From the NCBI GenBank assembly GCA_900553685.1, contig USEI01000001.1, positions 124,001 through 188,000 on the forward strand: DNA of 64,000 nt, read 5' to 3'. Each line of letters starts with the position of its first letter. The stretch's first letter is position 1. Below, in pieces: positions 1 to 7,879 of the stretch. Origin of the DNA: an uncultured Clostridium sp. Its GTDB lineage: Bacteria; Bacillota; Clostridia; TANB77; CAG-508. The position numbers and the translations under genes are program-made. The notes below the pieces were generated by a model that was not told the origin of the DNA, made no database searches, and saw only the letters and a program-made list of their open reading frames with translations.

Positions 1-656
1 TAATAAAATTAGAGGAAACTAATAGTGATTTAGTTTATTCTGATTTAGAAGTAGTTGATGAAAATTTAAATATAATTTATAAATCTTATTGGAAATTAAA
101 AGGAATATATAAAAAGATAAAAAAATATAACAATTTTAAAAGTTTATATTTGAATAATTTTGTAACAGGATGTACAATAATTGCTAAAAGTGAACAAATA
201 AAAGATGTGTTACCACTTCCTAATACAAGTAAATATATATTACATGATTATTGGATTGCATTAATAATAAGCCAAAAAGGAAAAATTACATATATAGAAG
301 AGCCACTTATAAAGTATAGGCAACATAAAAATAATAAGATTGGTTCAAAGAAAAGATCTGATGAATTAAAAAGTGTAGCAGAAATAAGAGAATTATTTAT
401 ACAAGTTAAAAAAGAACATTTTACGGTATTTATAGAAAATAATGAAAAATTTGTAAATGAACAAATTCAAAAGCTAAATAAAAAAGCTTTAGAATATTAT
501 GAAATGCTAGGAAAAAAGAAAAATTTTAATTTTAGAAATTGGAGTTTGTTTTTTAGACTTTATAAGTATGAAAGTTTAAGTTATAAAATGCAAAATTTTA
601 TTATTTTAAATTTACCTTTTATAGCTAAAATTTTATATGTATTTAAAAGAAAATAA
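1..656 (+). CDS. GT2 family glycosyltransferase, C-terminal part (rhamnosyltransferase-like)
   Basis: The reading frame is open from base 3 to the stop at 654-656, so the gene began before the window; the TTG at 150 is internal, not a start. Visible motifs are 'DLVYSDLEVVDENL' at the left edge, then 'NFVTGCTIIAKS', 'HDYWIA' and 'KYRQHKNNKIG', an order typical of the second half of GT2 enzymes related to rhamnosyltransferases. The catalytic N-terminal half is missing from the window. About 110 charged residues follow the last motif and no membrane segment is obvious. It is probably cytoplasmic and adds a sugar to the surface glycan made by the following genes. The sugar specificity cannot be read. 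Confidence 0.8.
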   Translation, partial: IKLEETNSDLVYSDLEVVDENLNIIYKSYWKLKGIYKKIKKYNNFKSLYLNNFVTGCTIIAKSEQIKDVLPLPNTSKYILHDYWIALIISQKGKITYIEEPLIKYRQHKNNKIGSKKRSDELKSVAEIRELFIQVKKEHFTVFIENNEKFVNEQIQKLNKKALEYYEMLGKKKNFNFRNWSLFFRLYKYESLSYKMQNFIILNLPFIAKILYVFKRK

Positions 657-705
657 TTTTATATAAAATAAAAAATAATTGTAAAAATAAATAGAAGGGT
701 TTGCT

Positions 706-2014
706 ATGGAAGAAAATAATACAGTAATAAAAATTACAGACTTAGTAAAAGAATATAAAATGTATTCTAATAAAAAAAATAGATTATTTGAGGCAATATT
801 ACCACATTATCAAAATCATACTAAATTTAGAGCAATGGACAATTTAAATTTAGAAATTAAAAAAGGTGAAATGTTAGGAATATTGGGAAAAAATCGGAGC
901 TGGAAAATCTACACTATTAAAAATGATTACAGGTGTTGTTAATCCAACTTCTGGTGAAATAAAAGTAAATGGAAAAATAAGTTCATTATTAGAACTTGGT
1001 GCTGCTTTTAATCCAGATTTGACCGGATATGAAAATATTTATCAACATGGACAAGTTATGGGGTTAACAGATGATGAAATAAAATCTAAAGAGAAAGAAA
1101 TTATTGAATTTGCAGATATTGGAGAACATTTAGAACAACCAGTGAAAACATATTCTTCAGGAATGTTTGCTCGTTTAGCTTTTGCTTGTGCTATAAATGT
1201 TGATCCAGATATTTTAATTGTTGATGAAGTTTTATCTGTTGGAGATATAGCTTTTCAATTAAAATGTTTTAAAAAATTTGAACAGTTTAAAGAAAACGGA
1301 AAAACTATTATATTTGTAACACATAACATAAATGATGTTCTAACAAATTGTAATAGAGTGATAATTTTAGAAAATGGTAGAAAAACATTTGATGGAAATG
1401 TAAAAGATGGTGTTAATAGATACAAAAAAATTATGGTGGGATTGAATCAAGAGTCAAATCAAAATGAAGAAAATTCTGATAATCAGAAAAATATAAATTT
1501 TGAAACTAATAAACAAACTAATATAGATAGTGTCTGGAAAGAAAAAATGAATCAAAATCCGAATATGATAGAATACGGAAATAAATCGGCTGAAGTAATT
1601 GATTATGGAGTGTTTGATAAAGATGAAAACCTTATAAACGTATTTGATAATTCTGATGAAATAATAATAAGGTCAAAAATTAAATTTAATAAAGAAGTTA
1701 AAGATCCAATTTTTACAATGACAGTTAAAGATTTTTCAGGAAAAGATATAGCTGGAACTAATTCTAATATAGAAAAAATAGCAACAGGTACATTTAAAAA
1801 GGGAGAAGTAGCAATTGCAGAGTTTGTTCAAAAAATACCAATTGCTCCAGGAAAATATACTTTATCTTTTAGTTGTACAAGATTTAATTTAAAAGGAGAA
1901 CTAGAAGCATTAAATCGCAAGTATGATGCAATTTTAGTGGAAGTAATTACAACAAAAAATACAGTAGGAATTACAAGAATTGATTCAAAAATTAGTGTAA
2001 CTAGAATGACCTAA
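706..2014 (+). pseudogene. Wzt-type polysaccharide ABC exporter ATPase, split by a one-base frameshift
   Basis: Two overlapping frames (706-942 and 923-2014) make one ATPase of about 435 residues if the single C at 895 is removed. The corrected frame restores a Walker A motif 'GKNGAGKST'; as it stands the first frame reads 'GKNRSWKIY' and stops at 942. The second frame carries the Q-loop region, signature 'YSSGMFARLAFA', Walker B 'DILIVDEVLSVGD' and switch 'FVTHN'. From about residue 220 of the second frame lies a Wzt C-terminal-like beta domain that binds the glycan end in this family. Such ATPases work with a Wzm permease, which would lie upstream of the window. The rest of the gene is well preserved, so the break is either very recent or a sequencing error. 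An ATPase lacking Walker A could not hydrolyse ATP. Confidence 0.8.
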
Positions 2015-2025
2015 AAATGTATGAT

Positions 2026-2064
2026 AGGGAGGATTAGTATAGAAATATACTAAAAAGTAGAAAA
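2026..2064 (+). promoter_or_regulatory. Shine-Dalgarno separated from the start codon by a hairpin
   Basis: A strong AGGGAGG lies at 2026-2032, but the ATG is at 2065, far beyond normal spacing. A perfect 7-bp stem TAGTATA / TATACTA with a GAAA tetraloop (2035-2052) occupies the gap, and folding would bring the two signals to a workable distance. Alternatively the site is a leftover of a lost small gene. Confidence 0.4.
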
Positions 2065-5000
2065 ATGAAACTAAATTTGGAATATTATAAATCAAGTGAA
2101 GAAAATAAAATAACAACATCTGAAAAAGATATAATAAATAAATTTTTTAATATGAATGAAAATATTAAAGTAGAATCTTTATTAAATGAAGATTCTACTT
2201 TTGAAGAAATAAAAGCAATTTCTGATACTAGAAATAATATAATTAGTTTTTATCCAATAAATAAAGAAGAAACAGTATTAGAAATAAATGCTGGATTTGG
2301 AGAAATTACAGGTGAATTTTGCAATAAGGCTAAAAGAATTGTTGCTATAGAGAGTAAAAAAGAAAAAGCAGAATGTATAGAAAAAAGGTATAATAATTTT
2401 GATAACTTAGAAATATATGCAGGCGATTATGAAGATATAAAAATAGATGAAAAATTTGATTATGTAGCATATATAAATGAAGGGATAGAAACAAAAGAAA
2501 ATATAGAAGAATTACTAAAAAAAATGAAAAGTAATTTAAAAACAAACGGAAAGATGCTTTTAATTTCAAACAATAAATTTGGTATAAAATATTGGGCTGG
2601 ACAAAAAGAAAATGAACAAGAATTATCATACAATACAATTACAGGTAAAAAAAATATTACAGATGTAAAAGAAATTCAGAAATATTTAGAAAAATTGAAT
2701 TTAAAAACAAGATTTTTTTATCCAATTCCAGATTATGTATTTACAAATGCTATATATACTGATGAATTTTTACCAAATGTAGAACAAATAAATTCTAGAG
2801 ATTGGGAACTATTTGATTTTAATACAAATGATATAAAATTTTCAGAAAAAGCAGTATTAAAAGAAATTATTAAAAAAGAAAAAGAATTATTTAAATTTTT
2901 TGCAAATTCAGTTTTAATAATAGCAAGTGAAGAAGATATAAAAACAGATATAAAAACAGATATAAAATCTGTAACTTATGGTTTTTTTAGAAAACCAGAA
3001 TATAGAATAAAAACTATAATAAAAAATAAAGAAGTGGTAAAAAAAGCTAAAACAGAATTATCAAATAAGCATGTAAGAGAAATACAAGATAATATAAAAA
3101 TACTTGAAATGAATGGGATAAAGACAGTCGATAGATGTGAAAAAGATTTTATTATTAGTAAATATGTTGATAATAAAAAAACATTAGATGAAATTATTAT
3201 TGAATTATTTTTAAAAAAGGAAAAAGAAAAAGCTTATAAATTAATAGAAGATTTTAAAAATAAAGTATTGTTAAAATTAGATTTATCACAAAACATAGAT
3301 AATAATATATTTACAAAATATGACATAAAATGTGATTTCAAAATAGATGAATTAACATTTATAAAAGATGGATTATATGATTTGATTTTTCAAAATTGCT
3401 TTTTTATTGAAAATGATTATTATGTTTATGATCAAGAATGGAAAGAAAATAATGTTCCTATTGAATTTATTTTATATAGAGGAATCATAAATTTACCAGA
3501 AATAAATGGAATAATTACACATAAGGAAATATTGGAAAAATTAAATTTGGTAAAATATATTGAAACTTTTAATAAAGTTGAAAATATAATTCAGTCAAAA
3601 ATAAAAGACAAAATGCTATGGAATATTCATATACAATGTACTAATTCAATTTTAAACAAAATAAATCAAGAGACACAATTAAAACTAAAAAATAAGGAAA
3701 TTTTAAATAAAGAACAACAAATAATAAAAAAAGAAGATAAGATTTTAGAACTAGAAAATAAGGTAAAAAAGAAAGATGAACATATACAAAATTTAGAAAA
3801 TCAAATAAATATTATATCTACATCTTGTTCATGGAAATTAACAAAACCATTAAGATTTTTATCTTGGCTTTTAAATCCTTTTAGTGGAGCTTCGTTTATA
3901 GATAGAATAATGCCACCAGGTGGAAAAAGAAGAATTAAATATGATGAAAAATTAACAAAAAAACTTTGGGAGAAGAAAATAAATGGTTATCGTGCTTCAA
4001 CAGATGAAGAAGGTGTAGAATATTGGAAAGGAATTGAACATAGAGAAAGATTAAAAAAAGAAAGAGATGAGGAAAGATTAGAAAAAGGACAATTTTTTTC
4101 AGATTATGAATATTGGATGAGAGAAAATGATCCTACAATTGAAGAATTAGAATTACAAAGAAAACATAAATTTAAGAAAAGACCTAAAATTAGTATAGTA
4201 ATACCACTATATAATACACCAGAAGATTTATTTAGAGAATTATTATTTAATATGTATAGACAAACATATAAGAATTGGGAATTATGCTTAGCTGATGGAA
4301 GTAATCAAAAATTAGACTATATTGAAAAAATGTGCAAAGATTCAAGGATTAATTATAAATACTTAGGAGAAAATAAAGGAATTTCTGGAAACTCTAATGA
4401 AGGGTTAAAAATGGTTACAGGAGATTATGTAGCTTTATTAGATCATGATGACTTGTTAATGCCAAATGCATTATATGAAATAGTAAAAGTTATAAATGAA
4501 AAAACAAATATTAGATTTATTTATACAGATGAAGATAAAATAACAACAATAGATGAGCCAAGATTTGATCCACATTTTAAACCAGATTTTGCACCAGATT
4601 ATTTAAATGGAAATAATTATATATGTCATTTTAGTGTATTTAAAAAAGAACTAATGGATAAATTGAACGGATTTAGAGATGAGTATAATGGGGCACAAGA
4701 TATGGATATAATTTTAAGAATGACAGAATTAGTTCAACCAAAAGACATATATCATATACCTAAAATTTTATATCATTGGAGAATTTGCGAAACTTCTACA
4801 GCAGGAAATCCAGAAACAAAATTATATGCTTATGAATCTGGAAAAAAAGCTGTCCAAGATCATATTAATCGATTAGGAAGAAAAGGAATTGTCGAAAGAG
4901 ATGAAAAAATGTATGGTATTTATAAAATAAAATATGATATTATTTCTAATCCTAAAGTAAATATTTTAATACCAAATAAAAATAATGTAAAAGATATAAA

Positions 5001-5760
5001 AGAATGTATAGATTCTATACTTCAAAAAACAACATATAAAAATTATGAAATTGATGTAATTGATGATAATTCTGAAAATTTAGAAACTCAAAATTATTAT
5101 AAAGAAATTGAGAAAAATAAAAAAATTAGAGTGATTAAGTATACTAAAGAAAATTCTAGTTATTCTAAATTAATTAATTTTGGAGTTAGTCAAACTAAAG
5201 GTGAATATATACTTCAATTAAGTAATACATCAAAAATAATAACTGATGATTGGATAGAGAAAACACTTGGATATGCTCAAAGAGAAGATGTTGGAGCTGT
5301 AGCAAGTAAAATTTTTGATGAAAATGATAATATATTATATGCAGGAATAATTGTTGGAGGAAAAGAAGGTAAAATATATTTGAATCAAGGATTAAATAAT
5401 AAAAAATATGGATATTTTGCAAAAGAATGCCACATTCAAAATTTTTCATGTGTAGCCTTAAATACAATGATATGTAAAAGAAATGATTTCGAAAAAGCAG
5501 GTGGATTAGATGAAAAATTAATAGGATATGAAGATGTTGATTTTTGCTTAAAATTAAGGGAGAAAGGATTATTAAATGTATATATGCCATATAGTAAGGT
5601 ATATGATTCAAATATAGAAAATTATAAAATAAAAAATAAAGATATTGTAATAGAATTAAAAGAAAAATGGAAAAATATATATGAAAAAGGAGATATGTAT
5701 TATAATCCAAATCTATCATTGGAAAAAAACAGATATAATATAAGAAAAGAAAAAATTTAA
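2065..5760 (+). CDS. Fusion protein: methyltransferase-like domain, coiled coil and two GT2 domains
   Basis: A 1231-residue protein. Residues about 60-170 look like a Rossmann methyltransferase: glycine-rich 'VLEINAGFGEITGEF', acidic 'IVAIESK' and 'NLEIYAGDYEDI'. A middle region without clear family leads to a coiled coil (about 535-585) and a 'CSWKLTKPLRFL' linker seen in large surface-glycan transferases. GT2 domain 1 (about 707-920) has 'ISIVIPLYN', 'DHDDLL' and 'YTDEDK'. GT2 domain 2 (about 963-1231) starts 'VNILIPNKN', but its 'NND' site reads 'LSNTS' (1052-1056) and other conserved motifs of its paralogues are lost, so it is probably catalytically dead. The start is ATG 2065, with an odd upstream ribosome site. 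It probably extends the polysaccharide chain in the cytoplasm and may cap it by methylation, as in chain-terminating enzymes of ABC-exported glycans; that last point is inference. Confidence 0.75.
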   Translation: MKLNLEYYKSSEENKITTSEKDIINKFFNMNENIKVESLLNEDSTFEEIKAISDTRNNIISFYPINKEETVLEINAGFGEITGEFCNKAKRIVAIESKKEKAECIEKRYNNFDNLEIYAGDYEDIKIDEKFDYVAYINEGIETKENIEELLKKMKSNLKTNGKMLLISNNKFGIKYWAGQKENEQELSYNTITGKKNITDVKEIQKYLEKLNLKTRFFYPIPDYVFTNAIYTDEFLPNVEQINSRDWELFDFNTNDIKFSEKAVLKEIIKKEKELFKFFANSVLIIASEEDIKTDIKTDIKSVTYGFFRKPEYRIKTIIKNKEVVKKAKTELSNKHVREIQDNIKILEMNGIKTVDRCEKDFIISKYVDNKKTLDEIIIELFLKKEKEKAYKLIEDFKNKVLLKLDLSQNIDNNIFTKYDIKCDFKIDELTFIKDGLYDLIFQNCFFIENDYYVYDQEWKENNVPIEFILYRGIINLPEINGIITHKEILEKLNLVKYIETFNKVENIIQSKIKDKMLWNIHIQCTNSILNKINQETQLKLKNKEILNKEQQIIKKEDKILELENKVKKKDEHIQNLENQINIISTSCSWKLTKPLRFLSWLLNPFSGASFIDRIMPPGGKRRIKYDEKLTKKLWEKKINGYRASTDEEGVEYWKGIEHRERLKKERDEERLEKGQFFSDYEYWMRENDPTIEELELQRKHKFKKRPKISIVIPLYNTPEDLFRELLFNMYRQTYKNWELCLADGSNQKLDYIEKMCKDSRINYKYLGENKGISGNSNEGLKMVTGDYVALLDHDDLLMPNALYEIVKVINEKTNIRFIYTDEDKITTIDEPRFDPHFKPDFAPDYLNGNNYICHFSVFKKELMDKLNGFRDEYNGAQDMDIILRMTELVQPKDIYHIPKILYHWRICETSTAGNPETKLYAYESGKKAVQDHINRLGRKGIVERDEKMYGIYKIKYDIISNPKVNILIPNKNNVKDIKECIDSILQKTTYKNYEIDVIDDNSENLETQNYYKEIEKNKKIRVIKYTKENSSYSKLINFGVSQTKGEYILQLSNTSKIITDDWIEKTLGYAQREDVGAVASKIFDENDNILYAGIIVGGKEGKIYLNQGLNNKKYGYFAKECHIQNFSCVALNTMICKRNDFEKAGGLDEKLIGYEDVDFCLKLREKGLLNVYMPYSKVYDSNIENYKIKNKDIVIELKEKWKNIYEKGDMYYNPNLSLEKNRYNIRKEKI

Positions 5761-5801
5761 AATATTTTAATGTATTAAAGCACTATTGAAAGGAATAAAT
5801 A

Positions 5802-7739
5802 ATGAATATTATAAAGCATAGAATAAATCAAATTAAATTTTATTTAGGAAAATATGGTTTTACTAAAACTGTAAAAAAATGTATAAAAACAGTTCTTAGA
5901 AAAGTAATTAGATTTTTGAAAGGAGAAAAAGATCTTCAATATGGGGATTATGGTGGATGGATAAAATTTAATGAACCTAAAGATGCTGATTTAAAATTAC
6001 AAATTAAAAAAATTTTTAAAATTTCTCCTAAAATTAGTGTGATAGTTCCAATGTATAATACTAAGGAGAAGTTCTTTAAAGATTTGATAAACTCTATGAT
6101 TAATCAAACATATGCAAATTGGGAGCTTTGCCTTGCAGATGGAAGTCCTAAATTAAATGAAAATTTAAAAAAGATGGCAGAAAAAGATGAAAGAATAAAA
6201 TATAATTTCCTAGGAAAAAATGAGGGAATTTCTGGAAATACAAATGAAGCAATAAAAATGGCAACAGGAGATTATATAGCACTTCTAGATCATGATGATA
6301 TTTTGGCAGATTATGCTTTATTTGAAGTTGTATCTTATATAAATAAACACCCAAACTCAGAATTTCTTTATTCAGATGAGGATAAAATAGATGAAAATGA
6401 TAATAGATATGATGCTTATTTTAAACCAGATTTTGCACCTGATACTTTAAGATGTCAAAATTATATTTGTCATTTTAGTATATTCAAAAAAGAATTAATG
6501 GATAAATTAGAGGGCTTTAGAGAAGATTATGATGGAGCACAAGATTATGATATTTTCTTAAGAATGTCAGAAATTGTTAAGCCAGAAAATATTACGCATA
6601 TACCTAAAATTCTTTACCACTGGAGAGTACATAATGAATCTACAGCAAAGTTAAATAGTAATGCAAAAAATTATGCTTTTGAAGCAGGGAAAAAAGCAAT
6701 AGAAGATCATTTAAAAAGAGTAGGTTTAGATGGTATTGTTACAGAAGGATGTATAGAAGGTATTTATAGAATAGACTACAAAGTTAAAGGAGAGCCTAAG
6801 GTATCAATAGTTATTCCCAATAAAGATGGAAAAGATATTTTAAAAGTTTGCGTAGACTCAATTTTGGAAAAAACAACTTATAAAAATTATGAAATAGTTG
6901 TAGTTGAGAATAATAGCGAACAGGAAGAAATTTTTGAATATTATAAAGAATTAATTAAAAAGGAGAGAGTAAGAGTTGTAAATTATAATACTGGAAAAGA
7001 AATAACAAATACTGAAGAAGCAAGTTTAGAATACACTAATAAAAATAGAATAAAAGTAAGACCAGGTTTTAATTATTCAGCAGTTATAAATTTTGGTGTA
7101 AAGAAATCTGAAGGGGAATATGTAATTCAACTAAATAATGATACAGAATTAATTACTGAAAATTGGCTTGAAATATTATTAGGATTTGTTCAAAGAAAAG
7201 ATGTAGGAGCCGTAGGAGTAAAATTGTATTTTCCAGATGAAACTATACAACATGCGGGAATAATTGTTGGCATAGGTGGAATTGCAGGAAATAGATTTAA
7301 GAGTATTCCTAAATCAGGACATGGATATTTCGCAAAAGAATCTATGATAGAAAATTTAAGTGCAGTAACAGGAGCATGTTTAATGGCTCCAAAGGCTATT
7401 TATGAAGAAGTTGGATGGATGGATGAAGAGTTAGCTGTTGCTTTTAATGATGTAGATTTTTGTCTAAAAATAAGAGAAAAAGGATATTTAGTGGTGTATA
7501 ACCCTTTTGTAGAATTTTGGCATTATGAATCTAAAACTAGAGGTGCTGAAAATACACCAGCTAAAATAAAGAGATTTCAAGGTGAAATAAGCAGATTTGA
7601 GCAAAAATGGGGTAATATTTTAGATGAAGGTGACCCATATTACAATGTTAATTTAAGTTTAGATACAGAAGTTTATCACATGAAAAATATCAAAGTAAAT
7701 TATGGAGATATTGAAATAAAGAAGAAAAAAGTAAAATAG
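5802..7739 (+). CDS. Bifunctional GT2 glycosyltransferase (two GT-A domains)
   Basis: 645 residues. After about 70 basic residues, GT-A domain 1 begins at about 77 ('ISVIVPMYN') with 'DHDDIL' near 162-167 and 'YSDEDK'. Domain 2 begins at about 331 ('VSIVIPNKD') with 'LNNDTEL' near 444, 'IQHAGIIVG', 'VTGACLMAP', 'FNDVDFC' and 'WHYESKTRG'. Both domains keep their acidic metal/nucleotide motifs, so two transfers by one chain are plausible, as in O-antigen or rhamnan polymerising enzymes. The ribosome site is 'GAAAGGA' before ATG 5802. It is closely related to the genes on either side and presumably arose by duplication. Confidence 0.85.
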   Translation: MNIIKHRINQIKFYLGKYGFTKTVKKCIKTVLRKVIRFLKGEKDLQYGDYGGWIKFNEPKDADLKLQIKKIFKISPKISVIVPMYNTKEKFFKDLINSMINQTYANWELCLADGSPKLNENLKKMAEKDERIKYNFLGKNEGISGNTNEAIKMATGDYIALLDHDDILADYALFEVVSYINKHPNSEFLYSDEDKIDENDNRYDAYFKPDFAPDTLRCQNYICHFSIFKKELMDKLEGFREDYDGAQDYDIFLRMSEIVKPENITHIPKILYHWRVHNESTAKLNSNAKNYAFEAGKKAIEDHLKRVGLDGIVTEGCIEGIYRIDYKVKGEPKVSIVIPNKDGKDILKVCVDSILEKTTYKNYEIVVVENNSEQEEIFEYYKELIKKERVRVVNYNTGKEITNTEEASLEYTNKNRIKVRPGFNYSAVINFGVKKSEGEYVIQLNNDTELITENWLEILLGFVQRKDVGAVGVKLYFPDETIQHAGIIVGIGGIAGNRFKSIPKSGHGYFAKESMIENLSAVTGACLMAPKAIYEEVGWMDEELAVAFNDVDFCLKIREKGYLVVYNPFVEFWHYESKTRGAENTPAKIKRFQGEISRFEQKWGNILDEGDPYYNVNLSLDTEVYHMKNIKVNYGDIEIKKKKVK

Positions 7740-7840
7740 CATTTTTACAAACAGAAGAGGATTTTTATCCAGCAAAATTATATAGGAAAATAGGATTTAA
7801 GAATGTTTGCACATTGTATTATTATCAAAAAAATACTTAA
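7739..7840 (+). pseudogene. Remnant of a GNAT-type acetyltransferase C-terminus
   Basis: Between two glycosyltransferase genes one frame reads 'FLQTEEDFYPAKLYRKIGF' followed by 'KNVCTLYYYQKNT' and a stop at 7838-7840. This looks like the last beta strands of a GNAT N-acetyltransferase, where 'A..LYRKIGF' marks the acetyl-CoA-binding end. No start or N-terminal half exists; the frame runs back into the end of the preceding gene. It appears to be the tail of a deleted gene, perhaps an amino-sugar acetyltransferase of the same locus. Confidence 0.5.
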
Positions 7841-7879
7841 TTAATGTAGGTTATTGGAAAGTAGGAGAAAGAACTTAAA

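Noticed and set aside
2936-2975. Short tandem repeat (ATAAAAACAGAT) in the fusion gene
   Set aside because: Only two and a half 12-bp units in frame; ordinary slippage in AT-rich coding DNA.
5195-5719. 174-codon minus-strand frame
   Set aside because: It is antisense to the GT2 fusion gene, composed mostly of Leu, Ile, Tyr and His from AT-rich reverse complement, with no ribosome site.
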